Shown piece after piece: positions 55,854 through 64,000 of a stretch of DNA of 64,000 nt. The DNA is taken from assembly GCA_950295325.1 (NCBI GenBank), contig OX485803.1:55815554-55879553 (forward strand), in the 5' to 3' direction. The position numbers and the translations under genes were made by a program. Under the pieces are notes generated by a model that worked only from the letters and a program-made list of their open reading frames with translations, was not told where the DNA came from and searched no databases. The first letter of the stretch is position 1; every line of letters begins with the position of its first letter. Origin of the DNA: Polytrichum commune. Lineage: Eukaryota > Streptophyta > Polytrichopsida > Polytrichales > Polytrichaceae.

Positions 55854-56077
55854 ACACCGATCACCCCAAACAAAGTATGTTATTATCCGGAGTTACGCAG
55901 TGCTACAACTGTTCAATGAGACTGTAATATTCTACCACACACAGTCGTTTATGTTCTATAATGTCCAAGCAACGTACTGAACCTTCTCGTTGGTAAAAAA
56001 TTGAACTCTTGAATAAGACGTTATTGCACTGAGTAACTCCGAATTTGTAACACACACTAATTGAGGTAAATCGGTGA
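55854..56077. mobile_element. TIR element, family F, copy 1
   Basis: Ends ACACCGATCACCCC and the complement of CACCGATTTACCTC, with a conserved inner word GGAGTTACGCAGTG on both sides. It lies 3 bp after a family E element. A second copy is at 58114-58358. Confidence 0.65.
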
Positions 56078-57038
56078 GGCCGGGAATCTCTCAACTTGCT
56101 GGCTTTGGTGAATTTGGTGACAAACCTGTCTGGAGATGCTTGGAGAGGCTCTCGAGACTCGGCTCGCATCTGGGAAGGATTCCTGCTTGGGATCGAGACC
56201 GCTTGTTGGATGGGTAACATTTGATGTCCACTTGTTTGTAAATAGAGATTCCCATTGTGGTTCTATTTCGGGGGTGAAAGTTGAGGGCCAAGGCTTTTTC
56301 ACCGATTTTCACATATTAAAGCTCATATATACCGACGCGGGAATAGTGAAAACGTGTCTCAATGGGCTATTTGTTGCTTATTCATCCCAGTTTAAGTCAA
56401 CCTGCACTGTTGATTACGGTGTTTAGTGTCACATACACTATTGACGAACGGTCACCCTTACAACTCCCCACCACCAGAAGCACCTACACCATAAATTACT
56501 ATACAATTCATTGAATTCACATTCTGCAATGACAGATTCTCTGTTGAAACAAGAGAACGGAAAATTACAAAATATCAACCACTCATCAACAATATAATAG
56601 CAAGAGGTTGGAACGTAGCCCCACTTATTGTATTAGCATCAGGTGCCAGAGCCACAACTCACATCCCCTCGATGAACGAACTCGAAACAAAGCTTAAACT
56701 CCCTACATCACAAATTAGGAGCACGTTCAAACAAATCAATATAATCGCCATACAATACGCACACTCGATATTAATCCATAAAAGACGGATAGAAAATAAA
56801 CAATCCATCACAAACTTACAAAATCATAATTTTAAAAAATTAAAAAAATTAAAAAATAATGAACCCAACACCCCCCCCCCCCGGTTAACCGGTAAAAATC
56901 CTAATTACTAGCATAGTGTCTACTCCCTGTAAAGGGTGAAGTAGTACTACATCCAACGCCACTACCCTGGGGTATGGCCACGGATGTCCTACGAACATAC
57001 ACTTTATTCACTCCGGCCCCCCTAGTCGGGACCGGAGT
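56078..57038. other. Intergenic DNA with a C homopolymer
   Basis: No gene supported. A run of C lies at about 56870-56882. The frame at 56672-56911 is Asn/Lys-rich by base composition only. Confidence 0.45.
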
Positions 57039-57063
57039 TCTTCTTCTTCTTCTTCTTCTTCTT
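57039..57063. repeat. (TTC)n microsatellite
   Basis: Eight TTC units, directly at the broken left end of the family E element 57063-57451. Confidence 0.95.
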
Positions 57064-57451
57064 GACGAACGGTCTAAACTAAATGTCTAGAGACTTGCTA
57101 GTGTCAAGTTCACTGTTTGTTAACGTACATGACTTTTTGAAGTGCTTAACTATTTTCCAATATGATATTTAGCGTGGCACATTGGAGTGGTTGAGATGAT
57201 AGTTTTAACGTCTGAGTATGCAAAAGGAAACAATATTGAGCATGCTAATACCAAGGGTGATAAGTCTACAATCATGATCAACCGATTGGCCATTGTATAA
57301 CCTAAGCATAAGCTACATTTATTATTGTGTATATCAATGCTAAGTGTCACAAGGTTAAGTTGTTCGGTATTAGTAGTGTAACCTAGCATAGGCCTCATAA
57401 TAGGGTAAGTGACATTATTACGCAAGTGACACTAAATACTATAAATGGTGT
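57063..57451. mobile_element. Family E element, left-truncated
   Basis: Shares CTAAACTA...TCTAGAG and GTTGAGATGATAGTTTT phrases with 55314-55850. It ends GTGACACTAAATACTATAAA then TGGTGT at 57451. Confidence 0.65.
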
Positions 57452-57668
57452 ACACCGTTTATGATATTTAGTGTCATGTCATACTATTTAGAGCTACACA
57501 CTTTTATACATTCTTGCTAAAGATTTACCACAAAAAACCATAGATGATTTGGATATTATTAAACATAAACAACACTACGATACTTGGTAAAGTCTTACAC
57601 TTTAAGCAAAAAGTTATAACACACCGTAACTTCAATTAGTAAATGACATTAAATACCATAAATGGTGT
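57452..57668. mobile_element. Family E short element, abutting the previous one
   Basis: Starts ACACCGTTTATGATATTTAG and ends ATTAAATACCATAAATGGTG then T. It lies back-to-back with the end of the preceding element. Confidence 0.7.
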
Positions 57669-58113
57669 AGATTGATTGGGATATTATATCTTAATTTAGA
57701 TATTGAAATACATTAGATTATAAATATTTGGGCTCTTCAATGGTAGTAAATGTTTCCACCTTTCCTATCCCTCGGTTCACCCTCCTCCTTGGCAGGTGCC
57801 ACAAAACTTTACCCGTCCCAGTGTGGGTTACCATCTGCAATTACATGTTGCTATGAAATTTTATGGTAAGTACCATTTTTTATCATGATAACGTAAAGCC
57901 TTGGGGGGGGGGGGGGATTAGAGTTTGTTTGTTTGTAGGGTTGTTTATATAGCCGAATATGTTGCCATTAGGGTTCCTTGTAAGATCCTAGGGCATGTCA
58001 AAAAAGAATCAGGGACCATCTGTGGGGGTAACAATTTCTTTTACATTTTGGTCTTGCTTTTGGCACAAACACCACGTGCTCTTCGACATTGTATCTTAGT
58101 TAGTTTTGACACT
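57669..58113. other. Intergenic spacer with a G homopolymer
   Basis: A run of about 13 G lies near 57903-57915. No gene supported. Confidence 0.5.
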
Positions 58114-58358
58114 ACACTGATCATCCCAATTAGTGTGTTCTTATTTGAAGTTACGCAATGCAAATAACATCTCACTCAAGAGTTCATTTTCTATTAATGA
58201 AAGTCCAATAGGTTATTCGGACATTGTAGAACATAAAGGACTTTACTTGGTAAAATATCACATTCTCGTAAAATGGTTATAGCGTTGCATGATTCCAAAC
58301 AGTAACACACACTGCATAACTCCAAACAGTAACACACACTGATTGGGATAATCGGTGT
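58114..58358. mobile_element. TIR element, family F, copy 2
   Basis: Ends ACACTGATCATCCCAATTAG and the complement of ACACCGATTATCCCAATC. Contains a short internal duplication CCAAACAGTAACACACACTG. Confidence 0.68.
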
Positions 58359-58703
58359 ATCTATCTCAACCATCATCTAAAGAAGAAAAGAAACCATGCT
58401 CTAAAAGAATATATGTTGCTCTCTACGTTTGGGGAGTCCCCCTCTTGTGGAACTTCTTGGACTTCCACCCCAAGACCTCGGGCTCCCACCCCTCAATCCA
58501 TAAGGTCTCATTCCTTGAAGCCCTTGAGTTGGTAAAATGGTTTTTCTCACTATGATGTTATAGCAATCGTAACTCCAAATGATAGCCCACATTAATAGCT
58601 TGAGACAATTCTCCCCCCCCCCCCCCAACCACCAATGTTACTAAGGTAAAAGGCATCATGAAAACATGTCCCTATAGGTTTGTGGTTATGGGGGAATGAA
58701 TTC

Positions 58704-58757
<54 letters not shown>

Positions 58758-60191
58758 ACATGTAAACTCAACACATGTGTACAAAATTAAGTTGTGGACA
58801 ATGTGTTAAATACTTCCTTCTATTAATTGGAAGTGGTATGGTGAAAGATGACTAGACAAGTATGTGACACAAACATTCATTGCATATGACAAGAGGTATA
58901 GTGCTCATATGCAATAATGCCCATGGCATGTGGCTTAATTTTGTATCACCTTTCTCTTGTAAATTACGATATGTATAATTTTTCTCTTGAATCTAGATCA
59001 TTTTGTTTTCTCATACATTGTTTGTTCAACGAGTCCACCGCACTACCCTACCACATGTTAATGTGTAAGTTTATTTCAAGCTTGTAAATGCTTGCCGTCC
59101 TCCTAGTTGATGAGTGGATGGAGTTTCATCAAGTACCATAGTGAAACTTCTTGACAAACGTTGCAAGGAAAAACGAGTGCATTCACTCACCGTAAAATGA
59201 GCATGTGCGTCATGACATTTGCATAACATGTCATAGTTTAATCAGATCCTCATTTCCCGTGGTTAATCAACTCTAGTAGGTGTCAAATATCAAAAGTGAG
59301 CCATGCTTAGATTCTATTGCTCATAAGAGATTGCACCAAGGCTTCCTATTCACACTTAAAAAAACAATTGAGATTTCCAATGTTAATCTCCACTTTACCC
59401 GGTCCCATAGAACGTGCATGTTGTGCTAAAGAATGTGAGGACCATACTAATAGGTGTTGGTACATTGACACTAACTAATAAGTTTGGTCAACACAAAAAC
59501 CCATAACTCGCAATACGTTGTCCTCGTCAACATGAACAACCGCTTCATTCTCCCTCCAACCCCTTAGAGCCATGGAGTAACGTAGGGTTAAATACATTAA
59601 AATAAATCAATCAATCAAACAAAATTCCTAATAGTTGCTAGGGGTGGGGAAATAAAAAGGCCTTCCAATTGCACATGAGAGAGAATTATTACATGCAAGC
59701 ACATCTCTTATCCATCCATGTTGGTGACCTACATTTATAGGTTTATGGTTGATTAATTTAAAATGCTTCATTGGAAGCTAATTTCGGTATCAATCAATTC
59801 AAAGAAATAACATCCAACTTGCATTCTATTTCAAGGCATTTTTGATGGACGAATAAGAGGTGCATTCGTGTGTAGAAGTAATTCCCTCTCGCCATTGCCC
59901 AACAAGTTATACTATGCCCACACTAAGACCAACGACTAACCCACATCAGTGGAAGAATTTTCATCTTCACAAGAGTTCTTATCTTGTGTGCATTGGCGAA
60001 ACTGCAATTTGTTACATCTAGTAAGGGCACTTTGAGTAGGACGAAAAATTCCTTACTAGCAACAATAAATTTTGGAAAGAGACACACTTTCCCTATCAAG
60101 AGGGACTTTCCCTGCTACTGAGACCAATGACTAGGCCTAGTGTGAGTATGGGATCATAAATAACTGCAAAGAAGAAGAGATTTCATCATAG
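58359..60191. other. Intergenic DNA with microsatellites
   Basis: A C homopolymer (about 58612-58626) and a (GA)25 tract (58706-58755) are present. No gene or clear repeat otherwise. Confidence 0.5.
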
Positions 60192-60683
60192 TACACCCTA
60201 AACTCCGTAATATCAACCCCCACAATGTCACACACTCTCTAATATCCCAAAACCCTAGGGAATAGATGTTCATAGTTCAAATCTCACTCCTTATTGTCAC
60301 ATTTCTCTCCCTTGTATCACAAAATTTGTCATTAATGCAAACCACCCAAGAAGTCAACCCACACCCTCGTATTGCGTCATGTGTCAACATGTGGAGTCTC
60401 ACCTTCTTGTTCTTGTTCTTGTTCTTCTTCTTATGCCACTTGTGGAATGTTGGTGCATGTGTCCGCCACATCGCCCGGGAAGACCAGGTGGAGTTGACCA
60501 CACTAGCGTAAGTGACGGCGGAACGAACTCAAATTGTCCTCACCTCTCCTTTATGTTACTCCATAATGTCACATGCTACACTACTTGTATAGTATCACGC
60601 ATCCATGTGAACACTACATAACTCCGTAACATCACGTGCACTTTGATTACCACATGTGTGATACTACGGAGTTTAGAGTGTAT
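60192..60683 (+). mobile_element. TIR element, family C, without the nested MITE
   Basis: 492 bp with ends TACACCCTAAACTCCGTAAT and the complement of TACACTCTAAACTCCGTAGT. It is an inverted copy of 53937-54885 and keeps the empty site of the nested MITE near 60585. It contains a (TTCTTG)n-like tract. Confidence 0.85.
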
Positions 60684-61753
60684 TCTGGTGAGTATGACTG
60701 TAGTAACCAGGGAGTGAAACAACCACCCTGGTTAAAAAGAAAGAGAGAAGAGAGAAGAGAGGAAGAGAGAGTCTCCTTAGCTGCATTCAGCCTACTTTTA
60801 TTTACTCAACAGAAGGTTGAGGGTCATGAGCGAGTGGGGCTTTCCAAGTTGTGGGAGGATTCTTCTGTCCCCAGCAGCCCAGCCCAGCCCAGCCCCAGCA
60901 CGTCTCCTCATCATCTCAACCCCTGCTGCCAGCCTCTTGGTTGAATGGGCTCCCCACCCATGCATGCACGATATTTCCAAGGTGGTGTAAAAATCTGCAC
61001 CATTTCCATCTCCCATGCACGTTAAAAAGCTAATAAAATACATCCCCATCCCCAGATGAGTCACCCATTCATTTTGGCACAGGGGATTTGTGAGCCTCAA
61101 AATCCGTTAGCAGTGATCTGCTCAGCAAATACCTGGCAACAACCCGACAAGCGCCGGATCCATTCTTCAAACACCTTCCTTCCAAAATGTACTAATAAGT
61201 TAGGCATGGCTTTGGCGACCCCGGCCGCTTGGACCACCCTGGCTTGTTGGACCACCACGAAGAGTATGTGTGTGTGTCCCAACCCACAAAACCATGCGTG
61301 GAGAATATCAAATGCAATATACTCTATCAACACATATGCATGCGGAAGTTGCCTCCCCCTTTCGGCACTTGAATTAGTCTCAAAGGCCCCGAATTAGTCT
61401 CCACAGTGTGATCCAACTCTAAAGGACCGTGGCTACTGTACATGCTACATCGTTATGTGCAATTAGGTTGTTTTTGCGAATCACGTCATCGTCTATTTAC
61501 CCATGCCAATTTGTCTTTGGTCAAATTACTTATCACTTTGTTTGTTCATCCATACACGTAGCAACCACATTAAAACAAACAAACAACAAGTTGTTCATGT
61601 TATTTGTTGTTGTGGTAGTAAATATTCAATTGAATATTGTGGAATGTTGATACATTAGCATAGGTCAACCTGATTGCACATATTGGTGTACACAATGCTG
61701 TTAAAGTTGCCCCTCGCCACCCCACCAACCTCACAACAAGTACATGGTTTAGG
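60684..61753. other. Intergenic DNA, nothing recognised
   Basis: Short frames only. A purine-rich stretch (AGAGAGAAGAGAGAAGAGAG) lies near 60743-60770 and an AGCCC repeat near 60877-60893. Confidence 0.45.
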
Positions 61754-62268
61754 GCATTTAGTGTTACGTACACTACTTGCGAATGGCCACAGAGGTCTCC
61801 AAGTGTCATGTAATGTTGTTGGTTGCCAATATGATACTTAAACATAAGTAGTTTTTTGAGTGAAAAATGTTCACATTTGGACATTTAGCGTAGTAATTGG
61901 GATACTTGAGATGATAAGTTTGTGTTTTAGTATGTAATGGGAGGATATTATTGAGCGTACTCATGCAAGTGCCAAGTGTTTACATTCTACTTTGCAAGAG
62001 GAAGATATTTTTGAGCATACTAATGCCAAGTGTCATTTGTGTACACTCTAGTCAACTTGTAGACCATTGTGTAACATAGGCATGCACCTCATACACATTG
62101 TTGACCACACTCTTGCCAAGATATTAGTAAGCGCACTTGAACACCAAGTGTTATGAGGGGACACTAATGATGAATTTGTTGATCATCAATGTAACGGTCT
62201 AGCATATGCCTCAAATATAGGGTAAGTGACACTATTAGGCATGTGACACTCAACACAACGAACGGTGT
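61754..62268. mobile_element. TIR element, family E, copy 3
   Basis: Shares GGGATACTTGAGATGATAAG-like and TATTATTGAGCGTAC-like phrases with 55314-55850. Ends with CGAACGGTGT. Confidence 0.6.
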
Positions 62269-62392
62269 AATATGGTTTTCACTTGATTGGTGAAATGTAT
62301 TATAGCAACTTATGAATTTAGCATAATAGACCCCAAAGCACATAGAGATGAGTTAAGGTATGAAATGGTTGCTTTCTTCAAGTAGCTCACTT

Positions 62393-62690
62393 CTCATAGG
62401 ATACGAAACATACGATTAGTACAAGATGGTTAGCAAATTCAAATTGAGGTCGTAGCCACTTTCATCATAAAAGTTGGAGCTCGTATGATTACCTTGTTCA
62501 TTATCAAAGTGAAGATAGTTGTGCTCACTAATTGGTCATATAAGTCCCCCCCACCACACAATCAACTCTTCTTTTTAACACATGTCTTTTCCATTCTTAA
62601 AGCAACACTAAACCACATACCACTCCAATATTGTTTTCCTAGCAAGAAACATGTATAAAGGGGGTAAACAACCAAAAAACTACAAGTAAG
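62393..62690. repeat. Dispersed repeat, copy of 51594-51905
   Basis: Shares ACGATTAGTACAAGATGGTT and nearby words with the first copy, in the same orientation. Confidence 0.7.
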
Positions 62691-62734
62691 GGTGTTCCAT
62701 GGTGTAATTGTATGTACTAGGGCTCAGGGAGAAC

Positions 62735-63150
62735 CGGCGCTTAGTTGCAGATGAACCGGTTGAGTTTGAGAAATAACTAGTTGAGGTCCGAGACGACCCT
62801 AAACTACCGGATGATGGTGGAGAGATACCCAAATCTCAAGGATGAGGTTGGCGGTTCGATTCTAGGCTATGAAATCTCCTCTCTACTTGACGGAAAACTT
62901 GTCAGGTGGTCAACCGCCTCCTGTACTTTGGTGCTTACCTATCGGCCTTCTGTCTCCAAAAAGAAAAAAAAACCCACCAATTGAAGTTTGAAACTTTGAA
63001 AAATTTACCGATCATTATAGAATGATCTATAAAAATATACCTCAAATGAATAAAGCAAAACCGGAAGATGTCAACATGTAACCGGTTGGGTTTAGAATCA
63101 CTAGCTAGGATCTTGACCAACTACATATGCCCAAGAACTTCCCAGGCACT
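62735..63150. repeat. Dispersed repeat with an insertion, copy of 44541-44770
   Basis: The two halves (62735-62796 and about 62975-63150) match the uninterrupted copy at 44541-44770. The middle is the SINE-like segment. Confidence 0.68.
62797..62974 (+). mobile_element. SINE-like insertion
   Basis: It has an A-box-like GGTGGAGAG near 62815, a clear B box GGTTCGATTC at 62853-62862 and an A-rich tail (AAAAAGAAAAAAAAA). It is absent from the related copy at 44541-44770. No certain target duplication. Confidence 0.5.
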
Positions 63151-63804
63151 TGTATGCGCAGGAACATCCTTGTTGGCCATAGCCTTGTTAGTAAGTGAAG
63201 TTGTGGGTCCATGAATTTGACCGAACCACGAAACAGGAAACAAACAAAGCCTCAACGTGGCTGTCAGCCTCACACATTGATGGATGGACATTCCCAGGCA
63301 CACAAGCACCAAATATTTGACAAGTGTTAGGCTCAGGAACGCTATAGAGTGGACCATTCCCAGCCGCTAAAAAATACAGCATCTGCCCACAAATCTTCCA
63401 CCAACAAGGTAGCTAGATAATACGGAAAACAGTGACAATAAGCTGATTCAACCGTAAAGAGTGGCTTGAAATTTGAGGGAGTAGAGGAAATCGTACTGCG
63501 GAATGCAAATTGTTTCATAATTTTATTTCATGTGAATGACTAGTTACATTGTCCCAAAAAAGGCAAGTAAATCAAATCCCCTGCTTGTATCGTAGACATG
63601 CTACTGACCGTGCATATTTGGCTTTCAAATGGTTTTCCACAAGGTGGGTTAAACCTTTTTTAAACTTTTTTTAAAATTTGTAATTAGTAAATGAGATGAG
63701 AGTATTGTGGTAAAATGAAATGACAATTGTATTTGAAAAGTTGTAACCTTTCTACAATCAAGTTCACAACTATATGCATCAATGTGTGATCAATGTGCCA
63801 TTCA
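63151..63804. other. Intergenic DNA, nothing recognised
   Basis: No supported gene or repeat. Confidence 0.45.
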
Positions 63805-64000
63805 CTAACCATGCATGTTAGGTTTCACTAAAGGAGCTACAAATGTTGCCCTCTTCTTTGTAGGCATAGGAAATTGATGAGGTTTTGATATTGTCCTTTT
63901 GATTTGTGTAGCCATTTTCTTCTCAAGTTGTTGTTGAATTTTTGCTTCTTTTTTGGCCTTGGCAAGGTATGCTCTTTTCATCTTCATCAAATTGCTACAT
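63805..64000 (-). CDS. C-terminal part of a Lys-rich ORF running off the right edge
   Basis: The minus-strand frame is open from the window edge (the ATG at 63990 need not be the start) to a stop at 63805. It is very basic and helix-prone (KMKRAYLAKAKKEAKIQQQ), ending VKPNMHG. No family is recognised; it may be the tail of a gene to the right. Confidence 0.25.
   Translation of the reverse strand, partial: CSNLMKMKRAYLAKAKKEAKIQQQLEKKMATQIKRTISKPHQFPMPTKKRATFVAPLVKPNMHG

Noticed and set aside
56870..58626. C and G homopolymers as meaningful signals
   Set aside because: Single-base runs of this kind are common and prone to sequencing error.
62853..62862. tRNA gene at the B-box sequence
   Set aside because: No acceptor stem or complete cloverleaf; the A-rich tail fits a SINE better.
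1..64000. rRNA genes, true tRNA genes or organellar DNA
   Set aside because: No recognisable segments were found by reading; a scan with tRNAscan-SE or rRNA models would settle this.

Overview
This window looks like nuclear DNA of a plant with a large, transposon-rich genome. Introns are GT-AG. The mobile elements are plant types: a Ty3/gypsy element with long LTRs, a chromovirus with a chromodomain, Tourist-like MITEs with TTA duplications and a hAT element. The one ordinary metabolic gene is a cytochrome-b5-fused front-end desaturase. That enzyme class is typical of bryophytes, lycophytes, ferns and algae, so a seed-free plant or close streptophyte relative is my best guess (inference).

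Region 1, 1-19 kb. Two intron-containing genes probably point away from each other. On the minus strand a DUF7869-type, transposase-like gene runs off the left edge. It has a short predicted leader exon near 5.4 kb, a 1.65-kb leader intron, and a non-autonomous hAT element (2903-3689, perfect 8-bp duplication) eight codons after its original start. On the plus strand a multi-exon gene has small leader exons (11.3-11.7 kb), an N-terminal part with a DGQH motif, a middle coiled coil, and an FCP1/HAD-like domain that can be joined in frame (17198-17965). A solo LTR of 2.2 kb sits upstream of it. The striking feature is a CpG-rich palindrome with consensus TTACGGACGCGCGTCCGTAA. I find 26 recognisable copies, all between 1.4 and 18.6 kb, and 25 of them fall in predicted introns of these two genes.

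Region 2, 19.3-22.8 kb: a satellite of roughly 60-bp monomers, punctuated by a near-palindrome about every 225-250 bp, with a 724-bp higher-order period.

Region 3, 22.8-28.3 kb: uncertain minus-strand exons, a small Cys/His-rich protein gene, and a MULE-like DDE transposase-type gene with a degenerate SWIM finger and one 102-bp intron.

Region 4, 28.3-42.1 kb: a 9.57-kb gypsy element (LTRs 1830 bp, duplication AACGA) nested in the pol gene of a decayed, 5'-truncated chromovirus.

Region 5, 42.1-64 kb: mostly gene-poor. It holds the desaturase (48097-49566, minus), several short duplications and microsatellites, and a dense MITE field at 51-63 kb. One Tourist-like MITE there is nested inside another TIR element whose unoccupied copy also lies in the window.

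All splice sites were predicted by eye. Family names rest on motif recognition without database search.
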